From contig NZ_BKBA01000003.1 in the NCBI RefSeq assembly GCF_007992835.1, positions 496,001 through 560,000 of the forward strand: a stretch of DNA of 64,000 bases, written 5' to 3'. Below, piece by piece: positions 17,725 to 26,670 of this stretch (position 1 is its first letter; each line of letters begins with the position of its first letter). The notes under the pieces are model-generated. The model ran no database searches. It worked only from the letters and a program-made list of their open reading frames with translations, and was not told the origin of the DNA. This stretch comes from Knoellia locipacati (GTDB lineage Bacteria; Actinomycetota; Actinomycetes; Actinomycetales; Dermatophilaceae). A program made the position numbers and the translations under genes.

Positions 17725-18917
17725 CGGCGGCCAGCGTCCTCGAGCAGCCGGCGGCCGATGATCATCTTCTGGATCTCGGCCGTGCCCTCGCCGATGAGCA
17801 GCATGGGGGCCTCGCGGTAGAGGCGCTCGATCTCGTACTCCTTGGAGTACCCGTAGCCGCCGTGGATGCGGAAGCTCTGCTCGACCACGTCGGCGCAGTA
17901 CTCCGCCGCGAGGTACTTCGCCATCCCGGCCTCGAGGTCGTTGCGCCTGCCGGCGTCCTTGATGCGGGCGGCCTTGACCATCATCTGGTGGGCGGCCTCG
18001 ACCTTGGTCGCCATGTCGGCGAGCCGGAAGAGGATGCCCTGGTGCTGGGCGATCTGCTTGCCGAAGGTCTCACGCTGCTGCGCGTAGGCGATGCCGAGCT
18101 CGAAGGCCCGCATCGAGACGCCGCACGCGCGGGCCGCGACGTTGACCCGGCCCACCTCGACGCCGTCCATCATCTGGTAGAAGCCCTTGCCGGGCACCCC
18201 ACCGAGGATCTGGGTCTCGGGAGCCCGGTGGCGCTCGAGGACGAGCTCGGTCGTGTCGACGCCCTTGTAGCCCATCTTGTCGATCTTGCCGGGGACGGTG
18301 ATCCCCTGCGCCGTCTCGCCGAAGCCCGGCTCCTTCTCGACGAGGAAGGTCGTCATGTTCTTGTAGGGGCTGTCGCTCTCGCCGAGGTCGGTGCGCACGA
18401 GGACGGCGACGAGGTTGGACGAGCCACCGTTGGTGAGCCACATCTTCTGACCGGTGACCACCCACTCGTCACCATCCTTGACGGCCTTGGTGCGGATGGC
18501 GGCGACGTCGGACCCGAGCCCCGGCTCCGACATCGAGAACGCACCCCGGACCTCGCCCGTGGCCATCCGCGGCAGGTAGCGCTGCTTCTGCTCCTCGGTG
18601 CCGTGCTGCAACAGCATGTACGCCACGATGAAGTGCGTGTTGATGATGCCGCTCACCGACATCCAGCCGCGCGCGATCTCCTCCACGCACAGCGCATAGG
18701 TGAGCAGCGACTCCCCCAGGCCGCCGTACTCCTCGGGGATCATCAGCCCGAAGATCCCCATCTCCTTCATGCCCTCGACGATGTCCGTGGGGTACTCGTC
18801 GGCGTGCTCGAGGTCCTGCGCGACCGGGATGATCTGCTCCTCGACGAACTGCCGCACGAGCTTGACGAGCTCGCTCTGCTCGTCGGTCAGGCCGTCGGTC
18901 TGTTGGAGTCTGGACAT
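17721..18917 (-). CDS. Acyl-CoA dehydrogenase (with CitE-like lyase)
   Basis: A 398-residue flavoprotein that oxidises acyl-CoA to enoyl-CoA. Family motifs are GLMIPEEYGGLGES, FSMSEPGLGSDVAAIRTKA, WLTNGGSSNLVAVL and the C-terminal RIHGGYGYSKEYEIERLYR; the Glu in the last helix region (LLIGEGTAEIQ) is where short-chain enzymes keep the catalytic base. The gene overlaps the CitE-like lyase, an arrangement resembling mycobacterial fadE19-citE-type loci. A strong hairpin separates it from the upstream binding-protein gene, so it may have its own promoter in 18918-18972. Confidence 0.88.
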   Translation of the reverse strand: MSRLQQTDGLTDEQSELVKLVRQFVEEQIIPVAQDLEHADEYPTDIVEGMKEMGIFGLMIPEEYGGLGESLLTYALCVEEIARGWMSVSGIINTHFIVAYMLLQHGTEEQKQRYLPRMATGEVRGAFSMSEPGLGSDVAAIRTKAVKDGDEWVVTGQKMWLTNGGSSNLVAVLVRTDLGESDSPYKNMTTFLVEKEPGFGETAQGITVPGKIDKMGYKGVDTTELVLERHRAPETQILGGVPGKGFYQMMDGVEVGRVNVAARACGVSMRAFELGIAYAQQRETFGKQIAQHQGILFRLADMATKVEAAHQMMVKAARIKDAGRRNDLEAGMAKYLAAEYCADVVEQSFRIHGGYGYSKEYEIERLYREAPMLLIGEGTAEIQKMIIGRRLLEDAGRR

Positions 18918-18972
18918 CTCGTGGGTACCTTCTCGCGATCGGTCGGTCGTGCGGCGCTGGGCGGGTGTGGGA

Positions 18973-19013
18973 GACGCGGGTACGCGCGCTTCGGGAGCGC
19001 CCGTACCCGCGTC
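18973..19013 (-). terminator. Strong hairpin after the ABC binding-protein gene
   Basis: GACGCGGGTACG (18973-18984) pairs perfectly with 19002-19013, and the loop contains a further GCGCT/AGCGC stem. It follows the solute-binding-protein stop by about 12 bp in the leftward direction. There is no U-tract. It could end the long catabolic operon or act as an attenuator before the dehydrogenase-lyase pair. Confidence 0.65.
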
Positions 19014-19024
19014 CGTTCGTGGGG

Positions 19025-20179
19025 TCAGCCGACGTAGTTGAAGGCCTTGTTCCAGGTCGCGACGTCGGACTTGCCGAACTTCACCGCGTCCTCGGGGGTG
19101 TAGAGCTTGAACGCGTCGGAGTCCGCGGCGGGGAGCTGGTACTCACCGGTCTTCTGCGGCTCCAGACCGGGACGGGCCGGGACGAAGCCCTGCGCGGCGG
19201 CGAACTTCTGTCCGGCCTTGGACATCGTCCAGTTGACGAACACCTTGGCGGCCGGGCTCTTGGCACCCTCAGGCGTGAGGCCCATGAGGTTGAACGACCC
19301 GGAGATGCCGTCCTCGGGCACGACGAGCTTGATCGGCGCGCCGGCGACCTCGGCACCGTAGGTGCTGTTGAAGCCGAGCGTGGCCACGGCGATCTCGCCA
19401 CGGGCCAGCGCCTCGAGCTGCACCGAGGTGGTGTCGAAGATGCGCGGCTTGAGCGCACCGAGCTTGGCCAGGTAGTCCTCACCGAACTCCGTGATGTGCA
19501 TGTGGGCCAGGGCCGTCACGGTGCCGCCGGCACCGGCGTTGACGACGCCGAGCTTGCCCTGCCACTTGGGGTCGGCAAGGTCCTCCCACTTCTTCGGGAC
19601 GTCCGCGCCCTTGACGAGCTGGGAGTTGTAGCCGAAGACGTAGGCCGAGTAGTAGGCCGTGAGGTACTGGCCCTTGTTGAAGACGACGTTGTCGGCCTTG
19701 CTCAGCTCAGCGAACGACGGAGGCTCGTATGCCGTGTAGACCCCCTTGGCGGCGAAGTCCTCCGCGACGCGCGGGTCGGTGACGCGGACGACGCCGGCCT
19801 TGAGCTGTCCGGCACCCTGCTCACTGAGGACGCGCTCGGCGAGCTTGTTGGTCGGCATCCGGGTGAGCTCGATGTCGATCCCGGTCTCTGCCTTGAAGCG
19901 CGCGACCGTGAGGTCCTCGCTCTCCTTGCCCGACGCCGAGTAGAGGTTGACCTTGTCGGTCTTCGCCGCCTCGAACAGCGCCTTGTCGGCGACCTGCTCG
20001 CCGTCGATGACGAGCCCGTCGGTCGTCTCGACCTTGGGCATGGCCAGGAGCTCGTCGCCCCCGGCGGCCTTGGCTGCGGCGCCGCCGGACGTCGTGGCCG
20101 AGCCGGAGCCGCCGCATCCGGCGAGTGCGATGGCGGCACTGGTGGCGACGGCAGCCATCGCCAGTCTGCGGTTGATCAT
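19025..20179 (-). CDS. ABC transporter solute-binding lipoprotein (FbpA/AfuA-like family)
   Basis: A 384-residue lipoprotein: basic start, hydrophobic stretch and lipobox ALAGC near residue 21, then a Gly/Ala/Ser linker. The mature domain looks like group-1 iron/AEP-type binding proteins (VNLYSASGKES, FKAETGIDIELTRMPT, WEDLADPKWQGKLG, LVVPEDGISGSFNLMGL). A Tyr-Tyr pair in LTAYYSAYVFGY falls where FbpA holds iron, but the rest of the iron site is not obvious. Its place at the end of a CoA-catabolic operon argues that it may bind an organic acid. It carries a GTATGCCG copy. Confidence 0.85.
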   Translation of the reverse strand: MINRRLAMAAVATSAAIALAGCGGSGSATTSGGAAAKAAGGDELLAMPKVETTDGLVIDGEQVADKALFEAAKTDKVNLYSASGKESEDLTVARFKAETGIDIELTRMPTNKLAERVLSEQGAGQLKAGVVRVTDPRVAEDFAAKGVYTAYEPPSFAELSKADNVVFNKGQYLTAYYSAYVFGYNSQLVKGADVPKKWEDLADPKWQGKLGVVNAGAGGTVTALAHMHITEFGEDYLAKLGALKPRIFDTTSVQLEALARGEIAVATLGFNSTYGAEVAGAPIKLVVPEDGISGSFNLMGLTPEGAKSPAAKVFVNWTMSKAGQKFAAAQGFVPARPGLEPQKTGEYQLPAADSDAFKLYTPEDAVKFGKSDVATWNKAFNYVG

Positions 20180-20227
20180 GGGAATCTCCTCGTTGAGATG
20201 GGACGTGGTGCGGCGGAACCGTCGCGG

Positions 20228-22015
20228 TCAGTGGTTGTTCAGCCCGCCACGCGAGCCGAGCAGGCGTGGGAGGCAGGAAAGGACGAACATGATCAGGCAG
20301 TAGATGAGGCTCATGGCTGCCGCCTGCTGCAGCGCACCGCCGTTCTCGAACTGGTCGAAGATCGCGATGGAGAGGATCCGGGTGTCGTTCGTGTAGAGGA
20401 ACAGCGGAACCGTGAGCTCACGCATGCTGAGCATGAGCAGGATGAGGAAGGTCGAGGTCAGTCCGACCTTCATCAGGGGGACCGTGATCGCGGTGATGGC
20501 CCGCGCCCGGTGCGCACCGTGGAGCACGGCACTGTCCTCGAGGTCCTTGTCGGTCGACTGGATCGAGGCGGCGATGCCACGCAGACCCTGGGGCATCTGG
20601 ACCGCGAGGAACGCGATGACCATCACCCAGAGGGTCCCGTAGAGCGGGATGGGCATGACGAGCCAGGTCCACAGCAGGCCGATGCCCAGGACGATCGCGG
20701 GGATCGCGAGCGGAACCATCGAGACGCCCTCGAGCAGGCCACGGGCCCGCGCCCTCGTGCGGTAGACGATGTAGGCCACGAGGAACGCGAGCACGGTCCC
20801 GCCCGCTGCCGAGAGCAGGGCGACGACGACGCTGTTGCCCGCCGCGGTGAGGAAGACGTCCGAGCGCGCCACGGTCCCGAAGGACGACGCGTCGAGCGCT
20901 CCGGGCGCGGTGAGGTCGCGGAACGAGCTCATGTAGGGCGAGGTGCGCATGGCGGTGAGGAACAGCGCGAGGATCGGCAGGGCGATGGCGATGAGGAAGT
21001 AGCCGGTGGCCACGACGAACAGCGGCCAGCGCAGGTGCCCCAGGTCGACCTTGCGGGCCTTGACGCCCTTGCCGGAGACCGTCGTGTAGGCGCGGCGCGA
21101 GAGCAGCACGCGCTGGGTCCACGTGATGACGAGGATGAAGACGACGAGCAGGATCGCCACCGACGACGCCTCGTTGCCGCGGGAGGGAGAGGCGTTCATC
21201 AGCCGGTAGATGAAGGTGGGGAGGGTGTCGATCTGGCCCGGGCTGGCGAGCACCTGCGCGACCGGGAAGTTCTCGAGCACGTGGGTGAAGATCAGGAGCG
21301 CGGAGCCGACGATCGCCGGCATCGCCAGCGGGAACGTCACCGTGCGCAGGGTGCGCCACTGCGACCCGCCGTGCACGGCCGACGCGTCCTCGAGGTCAGG
21401 GTTCATGAGCGACATCGACGAGTGGATGAGCAGGAAGGCGTAGGGCGCGTAGAACACCGCCATCACCATGACGACGCCGGGGATTGAGTAGATGTCGACG
21501 AACCCGGTGAGGCCCAGGTCTCGCAGCCCGATGTTGAGAAGGCCCGCTGCCGGGCTGCCGAGGATCGACCAGGCCAGCGCCCCGACGTAGGACGGCAGGA
21601 ACAGCGGCATGAGGCCGAAGAGGTAGACCAGCCCCTTGAAGGGGATGTTCGTGCGGGCCGTCGTGAACGCGAGGAACCCGCCGATGGCGAGCGCCAGCAC
21701 CGTCGACAGGGTCGCGATGAGGAGCGAGTTCAGGGTCGCCCTCGTCACCCCGGGCTCACCGAGGACCGCGAAGTTGCCGACCGTGAGGTCGAGCGAGATC
21801 GAGCCGGGACGAGGGACCGTCTCGCTGAACGCCGCGAGCAGCACGAAGCCGGCGGGGACGAGGATGAGGAAGCCCATCACGAGCAGCATCACGCCGCTGC
21901 TGCGCCACCCGCCTCGCCCGCTGCGCTGCTTCCGGCCACCGGAGGAGGGCGTGGGCGAGCCGGGCGTCGTCGGCGCACCCAGGTCGGTGGGGGCGCGCAT
22001 CTCGGTGACGCTCAC
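20228..22015 (-). CDS. ABC transporter fused permease (two MetI-like domains)
   Basis: A 595-residue membrane protein with two tandem six-helix permease domains, as in FbpB/ThiP-type importers. After a polar 50-residue N-terminus come the first core (TLNSLLIATLSTVLALAIGG, EAA loop around LEDASAVHGGSQWRTLRTVT) and the second (GNSVVVALLSAAGGTVLAFL, EAA loop LEDSAVLHGAHRARAITAIT). Both EAA loops retain the conserved Gly. GTG at 22015 overlaps the ATPase stop (GTGA). It partners the flanking ATPase and binding protein. Confidence 0.88.
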   Translation of the reverse strand: MSVTEMRAPTDLGAPTTPGSPTPSSGGRKQRSGRGGWRSSGVMLLVMGFLILVPAGFVLLAAFSETVPRPGSISLDLTVGNFAVLGEPGVTRATLNSLLIATLSTVLALAIGGFLAFTTARTNIPFKGLVYLFGLMPLFLPSYVGALAWSILGSPAAGLLNIGLRDLGLTGFVDIYSIPGVVMVMAVFYAPYAFLLIHSSMSLMNPDLEDASAVHGGSQWRTLRTVTFPLAMPAIVGSALLIFTHVLENFPVAQVLASPGQIDTLPTFIYRLMNASPSRGNEASSVAILLVVFILVITWTQRVLLSRRAYTTVSGKGVKARKVDLGHLRWPLFVVATGYFLIAIALPILALFLTAMRTSPYMSSFRDLTAPGALDASSFGTVARSDVFLTAAGNSVVVALLSAAGGTVLAFLVAYIVYRTRARARGLLEGVSMVPLAIPAIVLGIGLLWTWLVMPIPLYGTLWVMVIAFLAVQMPQGLRGIAASIQSTDKDLEDSAVLHGAHRARAITAITVPLMKVGLTSTFLILLMLSMRELTVPLFLYTNDTRILSIAIFDQFENGGALQQAAAMSLIYCLIMFVLSCLPRLLGSRGGLNNH

Positions 22016-23151
22016 GCCGCTGCTCCCGTGTCTCCCGCTGCGGGCGCGGCGGCATCCGTCGCGGGTGCGGGGGTGTCGTCGGGGAGCACCGAGACCGCAG
22101 CCTCGGGCACCTCCACGACGACCGGGGTGTCGGGGGCGAGCACCACCGGGTCGAGCGAGACGACATCGAGGTCGGGCCCGCCGTCGATGCTCACCTGGTA
22201 GCGCACCGACGAGCCCTGGTAGACCGCGACGCGCACCTTCCCAGCGAGCCGGTTCGCACGCGAGGTGAGCTCGTCGGCGCGCTCCGCGTCGTGCACGGTG
22301 ACCGCCTCGGGACGCACGGCGACGCTGATCGGTCCGTCCGGGACGGGGTGGGAGCTGCGCAGCGCGACCGAGTGCCCCTCGAGCCGCAGGCCGAGGTCGC
22401 CACCCCGCTCGACGGGGAAGACGTTGGTGACGCCGAGGAACGTCGCGATCGACGCGGTCGCCGGTGCCCGGTAGATCTCCTGCGGGGTGCCGAGCTGCTG
22501 GATGCGACCGGACTGCATGATCGCGATCCGGTCCGCGAGCGCCAGCGCCTCCTGCTGGTCGTGCGTGACGTAGAGGCTGGTCAGCCCGCGCTCGAGCTGG
22601 ATCCGGCGCAGCTCGACCCGCAGGTCGTCGCGAAGCCGGGCGTCGAGGTTGGACAGCGGCTCGTCGAGCAGCAGGACGCTCGGCTCCATGGCGATGCTGC
22701 GCGCGAGCGCGACCCGCTGCATCTGGCCACCGGACAGCTGGCTGGCCCCACGGTGGGCGAGGTGGGCCAGGCCGACGAGCTCGAGGACGTTGAAGGCCTT
22801 GGCCCGCGAGAGGGTGCGGTTCTGGCCCTTCATCCGCAGCGGGAACGCGACGTTCTCGATGACCGTCTTGTGGGGCCACACGGCATACGACTGGAAGACC
22901 ATCCCGACGTTGCGCTTGTGCGACGGGACACTCTTGCCCGAGTCGCCGTCGAACACGGCGCGGTCACCGATGGCGATCCGGCCGGCACTCGGCGTCTCGA
23001 GGCCGGCGACGCAGCGCATGGTGCTCGTCTTGCCGCAGCCCGACTGACCGAGGAGCACGATCGACTCCCCGTCGCCGATGGCGAGGTCGAGGTCCTGGAC
23101 GGCACTCACGCCTCCATAGGAGAGGGAGAGGCCCTCGATGGTCACGTTCAT
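22012..23151 (-). CDS. ABC transporter ATP-binding protein (FbpC/PotA-like)
   Basis: A 379-residue ATPase. Walker A is GQSGCGKTST near residue 38, the Q-loop is FQSYAVWPH, the signature is LSGGQMQRVALARS and Walker B VLLLDEPLSNLDARLR; a C-terminal TOBE-like regulatory domain (from about residue 250) ends in an acidic tail. ATG at 23151 follows AAGGAAC and is preferred to the longer frame that would start in the preceding gene. It lies 43 bp after the acyl-CoA synthetase gene and is most likely co-transcribed. Confidence 0.9.
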   Translation of the reverse strand: MNVTIEGLSLSYGGVSAVQDLDLAIGDGESIVLLGQSGCGKTSTMRCVAGLETPSAGRIAIGDRAVFDGDSGKSVPSHKRNVGMVFQSYAVWPHKTVIENVAFPLRMKGQNRTLSRAKAFNVLELVGLAHLAHRGASQLSGGQMQRVALARSIAMEPSVLLLDEPLSNLDARLRDDLRVELRRIQLERGLTSLYVTHDQQEALALADRIAIMQSGRIQQLGTPQEIYRAPATASIATFLGVTNVFPVERGGDLGLRLEGHSVALRSSHPVPDGPISVAVRPEAVTVHDAERADELTSRANRLAGKVRVAVYQGSSVRYQVSIDGGPDLDVVSLDPVVLAPDTPVVVEVPEAAVSVLPDDTPAPATDAAAPAAGDTGAAA

Positions 23152-23194
23152 GGTTCGTTCCTTCCCGGTCGGCATGGCTTCGGTGTGGGGACCA

Positions 23195-25393
23195 TCAGGA
23201 CGTCCCGCTGAGGCTGCTCGATGGCGACGATTGTTCGCCCTGCGCCGCAACCCTGACGAGGGCGTCCAGTGCGACGACACCCTGACCCTCGGTGCGGACG
23301 CTGAGCGGGTTCATCTCGGCCTCCACGACGTCGGGCCGGTCGACGGCGAGGCGGGAGACGGCGACGATGGCCGCTGCGAGCGCCTCGACGTCACCTCGAG
23401 GACCGCCTCGGAAGCCGTGGAGCTGGCCGAGCGCCCGGACCTCCCCGATCATCGCCAGGGCCTCGGCCTCGTCGACGGGCGCGAGGCGCATCGTCGAGTC
23501 CTTGTAGAGCTCGGTGAGCACGCCACCGGCGGCGAGGACCACGACCGGGCCCACGGAGGGGCTGACGCGGTAGCCGACGAGGGTGTCGACGACTCCCGGC
23601 GTGGCCATCTCCTGCACGAGGACCCCGTCGAGCTCGACCTCGCCGGCGTGCTCGCGCACGGCCGCGACGATCGCGTCGACCGCGGCGACCACGCCGTCGG
23701 CGTCCGCGACGCCGAGGACGACACCGCCGGCGTCGGACTTGTGGGGCAGGTTGGCCGAGAGCGCCTTGACCGCGACGGGGAAGGTGACGGGCAGGGACCC
23801 GGCCACCTGCGCGACCTCGTCGAGGCCGATGACGACACCGGGGACGACGGGCACACCCTGCTCCTGGAGGAGCCGACCGGAGTCGACCTCGTTGAGCACG
23901 ACGGCACCGTCGGCCTCGGGGGTGGGCCAGGTGCGGGCCACCGTGGGGGCGCGACGGCCGAGGGCTGCCGCGACCGCATCCGCACAGGCCTCAGGGGTGC
24001 GGAAGGCCGGGACTCCCGAGTGGTGCAGGAGCTCGAGGGTGGCCAGCGCGTCGGGCAGGGCGAAGGCGGCCACCGGCGTGGCACCGTCCGCGCACTCGGC
24101 GATCGCCCGGACGGCGAGCTCGGGGTTGCTGCGGGCGGAGGAGCCGATGACGAAGAGGACGAGGTCGAACTCGCCGCTGTCCTGCATGATGCTCACCGCG
24201 CTGCGGACCAGCTCGTGCTTGGCACCGGCCAGGGTGAGGTCGACGATGAGACTCGGCGCGACGGGGCACCCGGCATCGGTCATCGCCTGCAGGGTGGCGC
24301 TGGACGGCGCGACGACCGAGACCCCACGGGTGGCGAGCTGGTCGACGACCACCGCGGCGCCACCACCGGTCGTCGTGATGATGCCGACGCGCGCGGTGCT
24401 GCGGTTGCCGACGGCGCCGAGGCGAGCGAGCAGCGGCGGTGCCTCGATGAGCGCCTCGAGGTGGTCGACGCGGGCGAAGCCGCAGGCGGCGAGGAACGCG
24501 TCCGACTCGGCGTCGGCGCCGGCGAGGGCGCCGGTGTGCGAGACGGAGAGCGCGGCTGCCTCCTCGGACCGGCCCAGCTTGTAGACGGCGACGGGTTTCC
24601 CGGCGGCGTGCGCAGCGTGGGCGAACGACGCGAGGTCGGTGCTGTGCTGGAGGGACTCGAGGAACAGGGCGTACGAACCGATCCCGGGGTCGTCGAGCGT
24701 GGCCTCGCACAGCTCGCCGATGGAGAGGTCGGCCTCGCCACCCACGGAGACGAGCCCGGCGAACCCGAGGCCGCGGGTCTTGCCGCGGCTGAGGAGTGCT
24801 CCGATGACGCTGCCGGACTGCGAGGCGACGAAGACGTCCCCCTCGGGCAGCCCCTCCTCGGCGAAGGCGGCGTTGGCCGTGAGGAGCATGCCGGTGCGGG
24901 GGTTGGTCACGCCGAGGCTGCTGGGCCCGACGAGGCGGACACCACCCTCGCGGGCGGCGGCCTGGAGTCGAGCCTGCCGCTCCTCGCCCTCGTGACCCTC
25001 CTCGCCGAAGCCGCTGGCGAGGATCGTCACCATCGGGACGCCGAGGCGACCGCACTCGCGCACGGTCGCGATCGCGGGCTCGGCGTTCGTCAGGACGTAG
25101 ACGTGGTCCGGGACCTCCGGGAGTGCGTCCAAGGAGGGCCAGGCCCGCTCGCCGAGGACCGTGTCACGGCTGGGGTTGACGGGGTAGACCGCGCCCTCGA
25201 AGCCGGCGGCGCGCAGGAACTGCAGCGGCCGGGCCGTCGTCTTGGTCCGGTCGTCCGAGGCACCGACGATGGCGACCGAGCGCGGCCGGAGCAGGTTGTC
25301 CGCCAGGGTGCGGTCGAGCTGTTGGAGCATGGGGCTTCCTTCGCTTGCGTGAGTGTCGGGGGCGTCGTCGAACGACGCGGGCTGGGCGCTCAT
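23195..25393 (-). CDS. ADP-forming acyl-CoA synthetase (acetate-CoA ligase family)
   Basis: A 732-residue fusion of CoA-binding, succinyl-CoA-ligase-like and ATP-grasp domains. The N-terminal Rossmann part is RPRSVAIVGASDDRTKTTAR near residue 35; the phosphohistidine domain has FVASQSGSVIGALLSRG and LSVSHTGALAGADAESDAF, whose His is the likely phosphorylated residue; the ATP-grasp part near residue 520 has VAVKALSANLPHKSDAGGV and ends VVEAEMNPL. The family makes acyl-CoA from acid, CoA and ATP, releasing ADP. ATG overlaps the CaiB stop by four bases. In context it probably activates the imported acid. Confidence 0.88.
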   Translation of the reverse strand: MSAQPASFDDAPDTHASEGSPMLQQLDRTLADNLLRPRSVAIVGASDDRTKTTARPLQFLRAAGFEGAVYPVNPSRDTVLGERAWPSLDALPEVPDHVYVLTNAEPAIATVRECGRLGVPMVTILASGFGEEGHEGEERQARLQAAAREGGVRLVGPSSLGVTNPRTGMLLTANAAFAEEGLPEGDVFVASQSGSVIGALLSRGKTRGLGFAGLVSVGGEADLSIGELCEATLDDPGIGSYALFLESLQHSTDLASFAHAAHAAGKPVAVYKLGRSEEAAALSVSHTGALAGADAESDAFLAACGFARVDHLEALIEAPPLLARLGAVGNRSTARVGIITTTGGGAAVVVDQLATRGVSVVAPSSATLQAMTDAGCPVAPSLIVDLTLAGAKHELVRSAVSIMQDSGEFDLVLFVIGSSARSNPELAVRAIAECADGATPVAAFALPDALATLELLHHSGVPAFRTPEACADAVAAALGRRAPTVARTWPTPEADGAVVLNEVDSGRLLQEQGVPVVPGVVIGLDEVAQVAGSLPVTFPVAVKALSANLPHKSDAGGVVLGVADADGVVAAVDAIVAAVREHAGEVELDGVLVQEMATPGVVDTLVGYRVSPSVGPVVVLAAGGVLTELYKDSTMRLAPVDEAEALAMIGEVRALGQLHGFRGGPRGDVEALAAAIVAVSRLAVDRPDVVEAEMNPLSVRTEGQGVVALDALVRVAAQGEQSSPSSSLSGTS

Positions 25394-26670
25394 GCGGCCT
25401 CACCGGCGACGACGCCGTCCTGGAGGAGGCGGCCGATCTCGGCATGGCTCAGGCCGAGGACGCCGCTGAGGACCTCGGTGGTGTGCTGCCCGAGCCGTGG
25501 CGCCGACATGGCGGCCGACTCGACGTCGGACAGGCGGACGGGGCTGCCCGCGGTGAGCACCGTGCCGATGCCGGGGTGGTCGACGAGATCGACGACGGAG
25601 TCCGTCCCGGGCCGGGCCAGCTCTCGTGCCAGCTGCGCCAGCGAGCCGTATGCCGCGTGCAGCGCTCCCGTGCGGCGCAGCGCCTCGAGCGCGTCGTCGA
25701 GGGTCTGCTCGGCGAACCACCGGGCGAGGACCGCCGAGATGAGTGCGCGGTGCTCGTAGCGCCCCTCCTCGGTGTCGAGCTCGAGGCCGAGCGTGGTGGC
25801 GAGGGACGCGAACGCCTCCGTCGTGCCGGTGGCGGCCTGCAGCGCGTGCCACTGGCGTTCGGTCATCGCGATGACCATGACCGGCTGGCCGTCGAGCGTC
25901 GTGAGGACGTCGCCGTAGGTGCCGAAGAGCTGGTTGCCGTGACGCGCGCGGTCGGAGCCGGTGAGCTGTGCGTCGGCGAGCCACCCGAGGTCGGCCATCG
26001 CCGCGGTGGCGACGTCCTCGAGCGAGATGCGCGCGAGTGCACCGAGGCCGGTGCGGTCCCGGCGCCGCAGGGCGGCCAGCAGCGCGGTCGACGCCGTGGC
26101 CCCGGTGAGCAGGTCCCACGCGGGCAGGACATGGTTGACGACGCCGGCGCCGTCGGCCTGACCCGTGAGGTACGGGACGCCGACGCGGGCGTTGACCGTG
26201 TAGTCGAGCGCCGGGCTGCCGTCGCGCAGGCCCTCGACGACGATGTGGACGAGGTCGTGCCGGTGACGACGCAGCGACGCGTCGTCGAGCCAGGAGCGGC
26301 GCGCCCGGTTGTGCAGCAGGATCCCGGCGTCCGGGCCCGGGGCGGTGGCGAGCTCGGTGGCGATCTCGCGCCCCCGCTCGCTGCGCAGGTCGATGACGAC
26401 CGAGCGCTTGCCCTGGTTGAGACCAGCCCAGTAGAGGCTCTCCCCCGAGGGTGCGACCGGCCAGCGGCCACGGTCGGGCGCACCGCCGATCGGGTCGATC
26501 CGGATCACCTCGGCGCCGAGCCGCGCCAGCGCCATGCCACCCGAGGGCGCGGCGATGTAGACCGCGCACTCGACGACACGGACACCGCTCAGCGGACGCT
26601 CCGACACGGAGGCGTGACGCGCGTCCGGGTCGTCGGACACGCTGGGCGCGAGGTCGGCCACGGCGGTCAT
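25390..26670 (-). CDS. CaiB/BaiF CoA-transferase family III, close to mesaconyl-CoA C1:C4 transferase (Mct)
   Basis: A 426-residue family III CoA transferase. It resembles the Chloroflexus 2-methylfumaryl-CoA isomerase (Mct) over most of its length: ECAVYIAAPSGGMALARLG, IRIDPIGGAPDRGRWPVA, WAGLNQGKRSVVIDLR, DYTVNARVGVPYLTG and VVNHVLPAWDLLTG, the last holding the Asp that forms the aspartyl-CoA intermediate. Mct moves CoA within mesaconyl-CoA from C1 to C4. I compare from memory of that sequence; other intramolecular or acid-exchange CoA transfers remain possible. The gene overlaps both neighbours by ATGA. It is only 40 residues longer at the N-terminus than Mct. Confidence 0.75.
   Translation of the reverse strand: MTAVADLAPSVSDDPDARHASVSERPLSGVRVVECAVYIAAPSGGMALARLGAEVIRIDPIGGAPDRGRWPVAPSGESLYWAGLNQGKRSVVIDLRSERGREIATELATAPGPDAGILLHNRARRSWLDDASLRRHRHDLVHIVVEGLRDGSPALDYTVNARVGVPYLTGQADGAGVVNHVLPAWDLLTGATASTALLAALRRRDRTGLGALARISLEDVATAAMADLGWLADAQLTGSDRARHGNQLFGTYGDVLTTLDGQPVMVIAMTERQWHALQAATGTTEAFASLATTLGLELDTEEGRYEHRALISAVLARWFAEQTLDDALEALRRTGALHAAYGSLAQLARELARPGTDSVVDLVDHPGIGTVLTAGSPVRLSDVESAAMSAPRLGQHTTEVLSGVLGLSHAEIGRLLQDGVVAGEAA

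Noticed and set aside
18965-21487. Open frames of up to 840 residues opposite the ABC transporter genes
   Set aside because: The opposite strand encodes recognisable transporter proteins with signal peptide and EAA loops; the antisense text has no domain.
19025-23151. Naming the importer as an iron transporter
   Set aside because: Family resemblance alone; operon context points elsewhere and the full iron site is not evident.
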